From NCBI GenBank assembly GCA_944375725.1, contig CALWAZ010000028.1, positions 1 to 35,837 of the forward strand: a stretch of 35,837 nt of DNA, in the 5' to 3' direction. The DNA comes from an uncultured Merdimonas sp. GTDB taxonomy: Bacteria; Bacillota; Clostridia; Lachnospirales; Lachnospiraceae. This document shows, piece by piece, positions 23,715 through 31,256 of this stretch (position 1 is the first letter of the stretch; every line of letters begins with the position of its first letter). Under the pieces are notes generated by a model. It worked only from the letters and a program-made list of their open reading frames with translations, made no database searches and had not been told where the DNA came from. Both the position numbers and the translations under genes were made by a program.

Positions 23715-24293
23715 ATGTGCGGACGATTTTATGCAGACGCCAAAACGGCGGAAGAGATCGTGAAGATAGCAGGAAAGACGGCACAGCCCGCTTTGGGCAG
23801 CAGCGGCGACATCTTTCCCTCCGGAATGGCCGCTATTCTGCTGGGAAAGGAGCATCGCCTGCGTGCCGCGCGGATGCTCTGGGGCTTTCCGGGCTTTCAT
23901 GGAAAAGGGCTGATTATCAACGCAAGGGCGGAGACGGTCCTGGAACGCAGAATGTTCCGGGACAGTGTGGAACACAGGCGCTGCGTCATTCCGGCAAAAG
24001 GCTTTTACGAGTGGAACCGGGACAGAGAAAAATATTTTTATGAGAAAGAGGACGAACCGGTTCTGTGGATGGCAGGTTTCTACAACCGGTTTCAGGATCA
24101 GGACCGGTTTGTGATCCTGACCACAGCCGCCAATGCTTCTGTGGCGCCGGTGCACGGCCGGATGCCGCTGATTCTGGAAAGAAAGGAGCTGGAGAGCTGG
24201 GTGCTGGATGACAAAGCGGCAGATGTCCTGCTTCACAAGACTCCGGCTCTCTTGAAATCCAGCGCGGAATATACCCAGCTCAGCCTGTTTTAA
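23715..24293 (+). CDS. SOS response-associated peptidase (SRAP, YedK/HMCES-like)
   Basis: A 192-residue SRAP protein. Met1 is removed so that Cys2 of MCGRF becomes the N-terminal residue forming a thiazolidine crosslink with abasic sites in single-stranded DNA. The other active-site residues are present: Asn69 in INARAET, Glu99 in GFYEW and His147 in HGRMP. The family shields abasic sites at stalled forks. The C-terminus ends in QLSLF (188-192), a consensus bacterial beta-clamp-binding pentapeptide. It follows dinB and a small ORF in what looks like one SOS transcription unit, with the SD AGGAGG before the ATG. Confidence 0.95.
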   Translation: MCGRFYADAKTAEEIVKIAGKTAQPALGSSGDIFPSGMAAILLGKEHRLRAARMLWGFPGFHGKGLIINARAETVLERRMFRDSVEHRRCVIPAKGFYEWNRDREKYFYEKEDEPVLWMAGFYNRFQDQDRFVILTTAANASVAPVHGRMPLILERKELESWVLDDKAADVLLHKTPALLKSSAEYTQLSLF

Positions 24294-24304
24294 AGCGGCA
24301 TTCA

Positions 24305-24637
24305 TCAAAGCCGGTTTTTGTCTCCCCATTCACACATTCCGTCCAGGATCGGAATCAGGGATCTGCCGCGCTCCGTCAGGCTGTATTCCACCTTGGGCGG
24401 GATCTGGGGATATTCTTTCCGGTGGACCAGCTGGTCCGCTTCCAGCTCCTTTAAGGTGGAGCTGAGTGTTTTGTAGGAGATCTCTCCGATATATTTCTTC
24501 ATTTCATTAAAACGGACGACTCCGAATTCCATCAAAGTATAGAGAATAGTCATCTTATATTTCCCATTAATCAGCGAAAGAGTATAACTGAATCCTGTGG
24601 TGCTTAAGGACTCATTTGAAATACAGCGTTTTCCCAT
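24305..24637 (-). CDS. HxlR-family transcriptional regulator
   Basis: A 110-residue winged-helix regulator: LSLINGKYKMTILYTLME, VRFNEMKKYIGEISYKTLSSTLKELEADQLVHRKEYPQIPPKVEYSLTERG is the classic HxlR core by position (about 20-85). ATG 24637 has GGAGG at 10 nt; the longer start at 24667 lacks an SD. No conserved sensor cysteine near the N-terminus stands out besides Cys5. It is divergent from two flavodoxin-fold genes, with an inverted repeat in the shared intergenic region, so it likely controls them and itself, probably in response to electrophiles or oxidants. Confidence 0.9.
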   Translation of the reverse strand: MGKRCISNESLSTTGFSYTLSLINGKYKMTILYTLMEFGVVRFNEMKKYIGEISYKTLSSTLKELEADQLVHRKEYPQIPPKVEYSLTERGRSLIPILDGMCEWGDKNRL

Positions 24638-24656
24638 ATGATACTTTCCTCCAGGT

Positions 24657-24683
24657 AAGTATCGCACTTTTATGTGCGTACTT
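24657..24683. promoter_or_regulatory. inverted-repeat operator between hxlR and flavodoxin genes
   Basis: AAGTA-t-CGCAC-TTTTAT-GTGCG-TACTT is a near-perfect palindrome (24657-24683) with one extra base on the left. It lies in the hxlR leader and just upstream of the + strand promoter, as expected for a dimeric winged-helix repressor. Confidence 0.6.
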
Positions 24684-24707
24684 GTTTCTTTGTTTATTCT
24701 GGCTATG

Positions 24708-24736
24708 ATTATAATATAAGAAAAAATTCAAGTCAA
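24708..24736 (-). promoter_or_regulatory. promoter of hxlR (with overlapping + strand -10)
   Basis: Minus strand: TTGACT (24736-24731), 17-nt spacer, TATAAT (24713-24708). The same AT segment gives a + strand TATAAT at 24710-24715 for the flavodoxin genes, so the two promoters share bases. Confidence 0.7.
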
Positions 24737-24768
24737 CGCTGTAAAAGACAGAAGGAGGATTATTTATT

Positions 24769-25314
24769 ATGGGTAAGAAAATTGTTGTGATCACAGGAAG
24801 TCCCCGGAAAAAGGGAAACAGCTTTGCCATGACAGAGGCTTTTATTCAGGCTGCCGAAGCCAAGGGACATACCGTCACGCGCTTTGACGCGGCAATGAAA
24901 CAGGTGGGCGGCTGCCATGCCTGCGAGACCTGTTTCAAATCCGGCAAGGCCTGTTCCTTCGATGATGATTTCAATGAGATTGCTCCGGCGGTTCTGGAGG
25001 CGGACGCGGTGGTATTTTCGACTCCCGTATACTGGTATTCGATTCCCGCGCAGATCAAGGGCGTAATTGACAAGCTTTACTCTTTCTGCGTGGCTGGAAA
25101 GGAGATCGGCGGCAAGGAATGCGCGGTAATCGCCTGCTGCGAGGAGGAGGATATGACGGTTCTGGATGGAGTGCGGATCCCGATTGAGCGTTCCGCGGCC
25201 CTGTTGAAATGGCATATGGCAGGAGAGGTGTTGATTCCAGGCGTGCTGAATATCGGAGATATTGAAAAGACGGACGGCTGCGCTCAGGCCGCGGCGCTGG
25301 CTGACCGGATCTGA
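24769..25314 (+). CDS. flavodoxin-fold NAD(P)H-dependent oxidoreductase
   Basis: A 181-residue protein of the NADPH-dependent FMN reductase/iron-sulfur flavoprotein-like group. ITGSPRKKGNSFAMTEAF is the FMN phosphate loop, ADAVVFSTPVYWYSIPAQIKGVIDKLY the flavin-contacting loop. Four cysteines in GCHACETCFKSGKAC (about residues 45-60) form a CxxCxxC...C pattern as in iron-sulfur flavoproteins, though the second site here may just be redox cysteines. ATG after GAAGGAGG. First gene of a two-gene unit under presumed HxlR control. Confidence 0.9.
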   Translation: MGKKIVVITGSPRKKGNSFAMTEAFIQAAEAKGHTVTRFDAAMKQVGGCHACETCFKSGKACSFDDDFNEIAPAVLEADAVVFSTPVYWYSIPAQIKGVIDKLYSFCVAGKEIGGKECAVIACCEEEDMTVLDGVRIPIERSAALLKWHMAGEVLIPGVLNIGDIEKTDGCAQAAALADRI

Positions 25315-25335
25315 AAAGGTAAAGGAGAGAGTCTC

Positions 25336-25887
25336 ATGAGCAAAAAGATTGTGATTTTAAACGGAAGCCCCCGGAAGAACGGCAATACCTCTGCCCTTGT
25401 AAAAGCTTTTACGAAAGGAGCCGAAAGCGCCGGAAATACCGTGACCGAATTTTTCCTGGACCGCATGGATATTCACGGATGCAAAGGCTGCTTCGGCGGC
25501 CACAGCAGCAGGGAATGTCCATGTGTGCAGAAGGATGATATGGCACAGATTTATCCAGCTGTAAAAGAATGCGACGTGGTGGTTCTGGCTTCTCCCTTAT
25601 ACTACTGGAATATGAGCGGCCAGCTCCGGACAGCCATTGACCGGCTGTTTGCGCTGGAGGAGGGAGATGGAAATCTTCTCCGTGGCCGCGGCAAAGCCTG
25701 CGCTCTTCTGATGGCGGCGGAAGGCCATGGTTTTGAGGATGTCCTGCTGTATTACGATCATCTGGCAGAGCATCTCAGATGGGAGAACCTGGGAAGCGTG
25801 CTGGCCGGAGGGAACTGTGACGCGGGCGACATCACAGGAAAACCGGATCTGGAGCAGGCAGAAGAGCTGGGAAAATCCATTTCATAA
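25336..25887 (+). CDS. flavodoxin-fold NAD(P)H-dependent oxidoreductase (paralogue)
   Basis: A 183-residue protein similar to its upstream neighbour: LNGSPRKNGNTSALVKAF, then GCKGCFGGHSSRECPC, then VVVLASPLYYWNMSGQLRTAIDRLF. The cysteine spacing CxxC...CxC differs from the first paralogue. It lies 21 bp downstream with its own SD AAAGGAGAG, so the two are co-transcribed. Likely role is flavin-dependent reduction of quinones, nitro- or azo-compounds, or electron transfer. The substrate is unknown. Confidence 0.9.
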   Translation: MSKKIVILNGSPRKNGNTSALVKAFTKGAESAGNTVTEFFLDRMDIHGCKGCFGGHSSRECPCVQKDDMAQIYPAVKECDVVVLASPLYYWNMSGQLRTAIDRLFALEEGDGNLLRGRGKACALLMAAEGHGFEDVLLYYDHLAEHLRWENLGSVLAGGNCDAGDITGKPDLEQAEELGKSIS

Positions 25888-25907
25888 ACAAGCCGTAAAC
25901 AAGCTTC

Positions 25908-25936
25908 TTGTACCCGGCAGGCAGAAATGATATAGT
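25908..25936 (+). promoter_or_regulatory. promoter of the LysR-family gene
   Basis: TTGTAC (25908-25913), 17-nt spacer, TATAGT (25931-25936), about 60 bp before the start at 25997. Confidence 0.6.
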
Positions 25937-25996
25937 AATACTGTAAGATTTGAATAAAAATACAGCTCAGGGTGTATAAAGGAGTGCGGCGGCGTT

Positions 25997-26914
25997 ATGG
26001 AAATCCGGGTATTGAGATATTTTTTGATGGCAGCGAGAGAAGAGAATATTACCAAAGCGGCAGAGCTTCTGCACATTACCCAGCCTACTCTTTCCCGGCA
26101 GCTGATGCAGCTGGAGGAGGAGCTTGGGACAAAGCTGTTCAGCCGCAGCAGCCACAGCATCCGGCTGACGGAGGACGGAATGCTTTTGAAAAGCAGGGCT
26201 CAGGAGCTGGTTCAGCTGGCGGAGAAAACAGAAAAGGAATTCCGCCATAAGGAGGAAGAACTGTCCGGAAGTATCGCCATCGGAAGCGGTGAGACTGACA
26301 GTATGCAGGAGCTTGCTGAAATGATCCGGGCTTTTCAGGAGCAGTATCCTCTGGTTCAGTATGATCTGTATACTGCCACCGCGGATGAGATCAAGGACAG
26401 ACTGGATAAAGGGCTTTTGGATATCGGCCTTCTTACGGAACCGGTGGATATTATGAAGTACAGCTTTATCCGCATGAAGCGAAAGGAAACCTGGGGCCTT
26501 CTTGTCCGCAGGGATTCCGCTCTGGCTGAAAAGACCGTGATCCGTCCGGCGGATCTGCTGGAAGAGCCGGTGTTTCTGCCGGGCCGTGCCCTGGTAAAGA
26601 ATGAGGTGGAAGGATGGTTCGGCGATTATTATGATCAGATCCATACAGCCGGAACCTATAACCTGATCAACAATGCCGCCGTGATGGTTCGAAATCATAT
26701 TGGCGTGGCTTTCTGCTTTCAGCTTCATTCCCGGTTTGATGATTTAAAGTATATTCCAATTGCGCCGCAGATCGAGACAGGAGCTGTGACAGTCTGGAAA
26801 AAGGATCAGGTCGTATCCCGCGCCACCCATCAGTTTATCAGCTTTATCAAAGAGTATCGGGAAAGACAGAATCCCGGAACAGAGGATGCCTGCTGTGAAT
26901 ACTCCGCGAAATGA
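25997..26914 (+). CDS. LysR-family transcriptional regulator
   Basis: A 305-residue protein. The N-terminal winged HTH (1-60) is canonical: MEIRVLRYFLMAAREENITKAAE-type helix, LHITQPTLSRQLMQLEEELGTKLF, then a linker helix. The effector domain (about 90-295) begins GSIAIGSGETDSMQELAEMI. It reads in the same direction as the two flavodoxin genes, which is less usual than divergent LysR arrangements, so its target is uncertain; the MerR-AKR block lies downstream. A terminator follows at 26972. Confidence 0.93.
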   Translation: MEIRVLRYFLMAAREENITKAAELLHITQPTLSRQLMQLEEELGTKLFSRSSHSIRLTEDGMLLKSRAQELVQLAEKTEKEFRHKEEELSGSIAIGSGETDSMQELAEMIRAFQEQYPLVQYDLYTATADEIKDRLDKGLLDIGLLTEPVDIMKYSFIRMKRKETWGLLVRRDSALAEKTVIRPADLLEEPVFLPGRALVKNEVEGWFGDYYDQIHTAGTYNLINNAAVMVRNHIGVAFCFQLHSRFDDLKYIPIAPQIETGAVTVWKKDQVVSRATHQFISFIKEYRERQNPGTEDACCEYSAK

Positions 26915-26971
26915 AAATTCAAAAGAAGAACTGCAGAATACAGACCTGCATTAAGGTATGCGGGAAAGAAG

Positions 26972-27015
26972 AAAACTCTATGTGAATGGCCTGGCCATTT
27001 GCATAGAGTTTTTAT
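26972..27015 (+). terminator. rho-independent terminator after LysR gene
   Basis: AAAACTCTATG (26972-26982) pairs with CATAGAGTTTT (27002-27012), with inner AATGGC/GCCATT pairing, then T's. Confidence 0.9.
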
Positions 27016-27055
27016 AAAACCAGATATGCCGCCGGGGCATGCATGGAAATGAAAA

Positions 27056-27092
27056 ACAGGTATTAGACCTGACAGAAACTCAATGTTATATT
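27056..27092 (+). promoter_or_regulatory. promoter P3 with ACAGGTATTAGAC box (merR)
   Basis: ACAGGTATTAGACC (27056-27069), -35 TAGACC (27064-27069), 17-nt spacer, -10 TATATT (27087-27092). The geometry is the same as P2 and P4. Confidence 0.75.
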
Positions 27093-27133
27093 GAAAACAG
27101 GAAAATATCTGTCAGGAGGTAGAAATAGAACAT

Positions 27134-27493
27134 ATGACAATCAACGAAGCAAGTGAGCGCTATCAGATTCCAATGGAAATTCTGAAAGAGTATGAGGCCT
27201 GGGGGCTGTGCGGAACAGTCAAGAAAGTCATGGGCGCATGGCAGTACGATGATCAGGATCTGGAACGGCTGAGTTTGATTATGACGCTGCATGATATTGG
27301 ATTCAGCAATGGGGAAGTGGAAGAATATATGCGTCTTCTGCTGGAAGAAAAGAATACGGAAAAGCAGAGGATGGAAATGCTGGACCGGCGGCGCGGAACA
27401 GCGCTGGATGAGATCCATTTCCGGGAAAAACAGCTGGAACGGCTGGATTATCTGAGATTTAAGATCCAGAAGACGAAGGAGGAGCGGAAATGA
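27134..27493 (+). CDS. MerR-family transcriptional regulator
   Basis: A 119-residue protein. The winged HTH (1-70) has MTINEASERYQIPMEILKEYEAWGLCG and the family's YDDQDLERLSLIMTLHDIGFSNGEVEEYM; the rest is a long helical dimerisation segment (MEMLDRRRGTALDEIHFREKQLERLDYLRFKI). No metal-binding cysteines are present at the C-terminus, so it is not a classic metal sensor; short MerR proteins of this type next to aldo/keto reductases respond to electrophiles or redox change in other Clostridia. The SD AGGAGGT is at long spacing (13 nt). The gene has promoter P3, and the AKR gene downstream has the matching P4, so autoregulation and control of AKR are likely. Confidence 0.9.
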   Translation: MTINEASERYQIPMEILKEYEAWGLCGTVKKVMGAWQYDDQDLERLSLIMTLHDIGFSNGEVEEYMRLLLEEKNTEKQRMEMLDRRRGTALDEIHFREKQLERLDYLRFKIQKTKEERK

Positions 27494-27570
27494 GGCGGCA
27501 GATCTTCAGACAGAAAGGGAAGCAGCGGATTAAAAATGTTATGCGTTTTCTGTATGTCAGGCGATAAAGA

Positions 27571-27607
27571 ACAGGTATTTTACTTGCGGTTCAAACCGGC
27601 CTATAAT
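27571..27607 (+). promoter_or_regulatory. promoter P4 with ACAGGTATTtTAC box (AKR-CMD unit)
   Basis: ACAGGTATTTTACT (27571-27584), -35 TTTACT (27579-27584), 17-nt spacer, TATAAT (27602-27607), about 45 bp before the AKR start. The ACAGGTATT half is identical to P2 and P3. Confidence 0.7.
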
Positions 27608-27651
27608 CACAGTATAGGAACATCAGGAAAAAAGAACAGGAGGCAGCAGTA

Positions 27652-28698
27652 ATGAAATATACAGTACTTGGAAATTCAGATTTGAAAGTATCCCGGATCT
27701 GTATGGGATGCATGGGGTTTGGAGATTCCAGCAATGGACAGCACAGCTGGACGCTGGACGAGGAGCATTCCCGGGAAATCATCCGGCATGGGCTGGATCT
27801 GGGAATCAATTTCTTTGATACGGCGATTGCCTACCAGAGCGGCACCAGCGAGCAGTACCTGGGACGGGCCCTCAAAGATTTCGCGAAAAGAGATGAGGTG
27901 GTAGTGGCCACCAAGTTCCTTCCCCGGACACCGGATGAAATAGAAGCAGGCGTAACAGGACAGGAGCATATTGAGCGTATGATCGATACCAGCCTGAAAA
28001 ATCTGGGAATGGATTATGTGGATCTGTACATTTACCATATGTGGGATTACGAGACGCCCCTTTATGACATTATGGATGGCCTGAACCGGATCGTAAAGGC
28101 CGGAAAAGCCCGTTATATCGGAATCTCCAACTGTTTCGCCTACCAGCTGGCCAAGGCCAACGCGCTGGCAGACAAGGAAGGATTTGCGAAATTTGTGTCA
28201 ATTCAGGGACATTACAACCTGATTTTCCGGGAGGAAGAGCGGGAGATGGCGAGACTCTGCGCGGAGGACAATATTGCCATGACGCCTTACAGCGCCCTGG
28301 CCGGAGGCCGTCTGTCCAGGCGTCCCGGTGAAACTACCAGGCGGCTTCAGGAAGACAGCTATGCCAGATTCAAATACGACGCCACAGCCAGTCAGGATGA
28401 GATCATCATCGACCGTGTAGCAGAACTGGCTGACAAACGGGGTGTTTCCATGACAGAAATCTCCCTGGCCTGGCTTCTGACCAAGGTCACAGCTCCTGTG
28501 GCGGGCGCCACAAAGTTTCATCACGTGGAGGGAGCGGCAAAAGCTGTGGATTTGGAGCTGACTCCGGAAGAAATCTCTTATCTGGAGGAGGCCTATGTAC
28601 CCCACCGTCTGGTAGGCGTAATGGCCCAGAATACGCCGGCAGCGGCCAAAGAGGAGCATGTATGGTCTACCGGAAACCAGACCATAGAAAAAGCATGA
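27652..28698 (+). CDS. aldo/keto reductase
   Basis: A 348-residue NAD(P)H-dependent oxidoreductase of the YghZ/GFO-like AKR type. The catalytic tetrad is visible: Asp56 (NFFDTA), Tyr61 (AIAYQSG), Lys88 (VATKF) and His129 (YIYHMW). Further landmarks are GKARYIGISNCFAYQLA, AMTPYSALAGGRLSR and the C-terminal PVAGATKFHHVE cofactor loop. It reduces carbonyl compounds, but the substrate cannot be stated. SD AGGAGGCAG. It is followed 40 bp later by the carboxymuconolactone decarboxylase-like gene, and is probably regulated by the MerR gene via promoter P4. Confidence 0.95.
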   Translation: MKYTVLGNSDLKVSRICMGCMGFGDSSNGQHSWTLDEEHSREIIRHGLDLGINFFDTAIAYQSGTSEQYLGRALKDFAKRDEVVVATKFLPRTPDEIEAGVTGQEHIERMIDTSLKNLGMDYVDLYIYHMWDYETPLYDIMDGLNRIVKAGKARYIGISNCFAYQLAKANALADKEGFAKFVSIQGHYNLIFREEEREMARLCAEDNIAMTPYSALAGGRLSRRPGETTRRLQEDSYARFKYDATASQDEIIIDRVAELADKRGVSMTEISLAWLLTKVTAPVAGATKFHHVEGAAKAVDLELTPEEISYLEEAYVPHRLVGVMAQNTPAAAKEEHVWSTGNQTIEKA

Positions 28699-28738
28699 CA
28701 GAAAATAACAGGAAGAGAAACAGAGAGGAGTATTCCAT

Positions 28739-29425
28739 ATGAATTACAGAGAAACAGATCCGGAGTTTGCGGAACGGCTGGAGCATTTTATGTTTGAGGA
28801 AGTAGTAAATGAGGAGGGGCAGCAGCTGGATGATACCACCCGCCACATGGCGGTTCTGGCAGCGCTGCTTGGCTGTCAGGGAATCGAGGAATTCCGGCTG
28901 GAGCTGGGCCGCGCTCTGGACGCGGGACTTACCCCGGTGATGATCAAAGAAGTGGTTTATCAGGCAGTAGACTATCTGGGAATCGGGAGAGTCCATCCGT
29001 TTCTGGACGCGGTGAATGAGGAACTGTCTAGCCGGGGAGTAAAGCTTCCGCTGGAGGGCCAGTGCACCACAACTATGGAAAACCGTCTGGAAAAGGGAGT
29101 GGAAGCCCAGGCCAGGATTTTCGGTGAGCATATGCGGGAGGCCTGGAAGACCGGCCATATCAACCGCTGGCTGGCAGACAACTGCTTTGGCGATTACTAT
29201 ACCCGGACTGGTCTTGATCTGGCCCAGAGAGAAATGATTACCTTCTGCTTTCTGGCGGCACAGGGCGGCTGTGAACCGCAGCTTATCGCTCATGCCCAGG
29301 GAAACATGAATCTGGGAAATGACAAGGAATTTCTGTTAAAGGTAGTTTCCCAGTGTCTTCCCTATATCGGCTATCCCAGAAGCCTGAACGCGGTATCCTG
29401 TATCAATAAGGCTGCTGAGAATTAA
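28739..29425 (+). CDS. carboxymuconolactone decarboxylase (CMD)-family protein, tandem domains
   Basis: A 228-residue all-helical protein with two CMD/AhpD-like repeats. The first (about 20-85) has TTRHMAVLAALLGCQGIEEFRLELGRALDAGLTPVMIKEVVYQAV; the second (about 140-210) has LDLAQREMITFCFLAAQGG and AHAQGNMNLG. The AhpD CxxC peroxidase motif is not present in either half (single cysteines only), so peroxidase activity is unlikely. SD GAGAGGAG. It shares a transcript with the aldo/keto reductase and ends at the terminator at 29467. Confidence 0.9.
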   Translation: MNYRETDPEFAERLEHFMFEEVVNEEGQQLDDTTRHMAVLAALLGCQGIEEFRLELGRALDAGLTPVMIKEVVYQAVDYLGIGRVHPFLDAVNEELSSRGVKLPLEGQCTTTMENRLEKGVEAQARIFGEHMREAWKTGHINRWLADNCFGDYYTRTGLDLAQREMITFCFLAAQGGCEPQLIAHAQGNMNLGNDKEFLLKVVSQCLPYIGYPRSLNAVSCINKAAEN

Positions 29426-29466
29426 AAAAGAAGTTGCAATCACAGGTCTTTGATTATACAATATTG

Positions 29467-29508
29467 CTCGGAGAGGAATCCATCAGCTGGCTCCTCTCCG
29501 AGTTTTCG
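29467..29508 (+). terminator. rho-independent terminator after AKR-CMD unit
   Basis: CTCGGAGAGGA (29467-29477) pairs with TCCTCTCCGAG (29492-29502), followed by TTTT. Confidence 0.9.
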
Positions 29509-29557
29509 TTTAAACATATGAGAAGAAACACAGAAATGACAGATGAGGAGAAGACCT

Positions 29558-30991
29558 ATGATACGATTTTTCAGGCGGCACAGGCTCACCTGCGTGCTGT
29601 TTCTGATACTGATATATCTGATTGGAGGAGCTGTAGCTCCTTTTTTCTCATATCAGAAAATCAAAGAGGATACGGTAAAGCAGACTGCCTCCAGAACCTT
29701 CCGCATGAATGGAGCAGGCCCTGAACGGGCCGCCCTTCTGGAAACGAACATGAGTGCCTGGGAAGAACGCATGCGGCTTTTAAGCCAGGCAAAGGAGCGC
29801 ATCATTCTTTCCACCTTTGACATGCGGGAGGGAGAGAGCACCAGAGATATCCTGGCGGTCCTTCTGGCTAAGGCGGAGGAGGGCGTGAAGGTCCGGATTC
29901 TGGTAGACGGTGTCAGCGGGGCGGTCCGCATGGAAGGACGGGAGCTTTTCTATGCTTTGTCCTCCCACCCCAATGTGGAAATCCGGATTTACAATCCCAT
30001 AAACCCGCTGACGCCCTGGAAGCTGATGGGACGGATGCACGATAAATATGTGATTGTGGATGAAAAAGCCTATCTTCTGGGCGGGCGCAATACCTTTGAT
30101 TATTTTATCGGAAACTATACGGAAGAAAACGTGAGCTATGACCGGGAGGTGCTGATCTACAATACGGAGCCGGGAACTCCGGACACTTCCTTAAAAGAGC
30201 TGGAATCCTATTTTGAAAGCGTCTGGAATCTGGATGTCTGCAGGCCGTTCCACGATCATAAGGAGCTGGCCGAAAAGAAAAAGGTAAAAGAGGAGAGAGC
30301 CCTTCTGAAAGAACGGTACGCGGAACTGACAGCGGAGTATCCCGGGCTGTTTGACGGCTCCTGGGACTATGAGGCTCATACATACGAGGCGGGCAAAATC
30401 ACGCTTTTGTCCAATCCCACCCATATCTATGGCAAGGAACCGGTGCTTTTCTATGAGCTGACAGAGCTGATGAGCCAGGCAGAGGAACGGGTGGTTTTCC
30501 AGTCCCCCTATGTGGTCTGCAATTCCTGGATGTATGAACGGCTGGCGTGGCTGGCCGATACCGTTCCGGATATCCGGATTCTGCTGAATTCCGTGGAAAA
30601 CGGAGACAATTTCGTGGCTTCCAGCGATTACCTGCGCCACAAGGATGAGGTAACTGCTACGGGAATCCAGCTTTATGAATATGACGGAGGCATTTCCAAT
30701 CATGGAAAGAGTGTGCTGATTGACGGGGATTTGTCTGTGGTAGGCTCCTATAACCTGGATCTGCGGAGCACTTATCTGGATACGGAGCTGATGCTGGTAA
30801 TCGAGAGCGAAGAGCTCAACCAGGAGCTGGACGGATATCTGAAGGCCATGGAAGAGGATTCCCGGAAAATCATTGACGCGGATACCTACATGGCGCCGGA
30901 GCATCTGAAAATTCAGACGGCGCCGCTTTGGAAGCGGGCTGCATGGGCAGTCTTCGGTTTTATCATTCAGCCCTTCCGGTGTCTGGTCTGA
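29558..30991 (+). CDS. phospholipase D family protein (cardiolipin synthase-like)
   Basis: A 477-residue membrane-anchored enzyme. One hydrophobic helix lies at residues 10-30. The two HxKxxxxD catalytic motifs are H161-K163-D168 (HDKYVIVDEKAYLLGGRN) and H382-K384-D389 (HGKSVLIDGDLSVVGSYNLD), each followed by the G-G/S-x-N serine/asparagine tail of the PLD superfamily. Cardiolipin synthases and related transphosphatidylases have this layout. The start is ATG 29558 with GAGGAG at 7 nt; 29543 is in frame but leaves the SD inside the gene. It stands alone, followed about 100 bp later by the miaB fragment. Confidence 0.92.
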   Translation: MIRFFRRHRLTCVLFLILIYLIGGAVAPFFSYQKIKEDTVKQTASRTFRMNGAGPERAALLETNMSAWEERMRLLSQAKERIILSTFDMREGESTRDILAVLLAKAEEGVKVRILVDGVSGAVRMEGRELFYALSSHPNVEIRIYNPINPLTPWKLMGRMHDKYVIVDEKAYLLGGRNTFDYFIGNYTEENVSYDREVLIYNTEPGTPDTSLKELESYFESVWNLDVCRPFHDHKELAEKKKVKEERALLKERYAELTAEYPGLFDGSWDYEAHTYEAGKITLLSNPTHIYGKEPVLFYELTELMSQAEERVVFQSPYVVCNSWMYERLAWLADTVPDIRILLNSVENGDNFVASSDYLRHKDEVTATGIQLYEYDGGISNHGKSVLIDGDLSVVGSYNLDLRSTYLDTELMLVIESEELNQELDGYLKAMEEDSRKIIDADTYMAPEHLKIQTAPLWKRAAWAVFGFIIQPFRCLV

Positions 30992-31093
30992 AAACACTTG
31001 CAGGAATCTGAGGAATCAGTTACTATGTCAAAAGAGTCAATTTCCCCGGCAGACTGGCGGGGCACGATATATGGAAAGCATGAGGAAGAATCA

Positions 31094-31255
31094 ATGAACA
31101 ATTACGCGGAAATTCAGGCAAAGGCTCCTGCCGCGGAGCCAGAGCGCCAGTATTATTTTATAGAGGTGTGCAGGCAGAAAATTCAGGAGGAAAGCCGGAG
31201 GCTTGGCCGTCCTCTGACCTTCTGCGTGACGACCTTTGGATGTCGTACCGTTTGA
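31094..31255 (+). pseudogene. miaB: 5' fragment of miaB, interrupted by the integrative element
   Basis: The frame encodes about 53 residues ending RRLGRPLTFCVTTFGCRTV-stop. MiaB proteins of Lachnospiraceae have an N-terminal YYxxEKCRxxxxE region and then RPLTFCVTTFGCQMN, and TTFGCQMN starts the UPF0004 Fe-S domain of the tRNA ms2i6A methylthiotransferase. The match stops exactly after TTFGC (31229-31243) and foreign sequence follows. Only about 50 of roughly 470 codons remain here, so the radical-SAM and TRAM domains are absent and the protein is non-functional unless the element excises. Start 31094 has GAGGAA 6-7 nt upstream; an ATG at 31025 is a possible longer start. Confidence 0.85.
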
Positions 31256-31256
31256 G
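31238..31256. other. left attachment junction (attL) of the integrative element in miaB
   Basis: Host coding identity with miaB ends in GGATGTC (31238-31244); from 31245 the sequence is element-derived and stops the frame at 31253-31255. Large serine recombinases leave a two-base core, which should fall in this GGATGTC stretch. attR is outside the window, so the exact base is not resolved. Confidence 0.65.

Noticed and set aside
30191-30997. Minus-strand frame of 268 codons opposite the PLD gene
   Set aside because: Shadow of a gene with both HKD motifs; no start signal.
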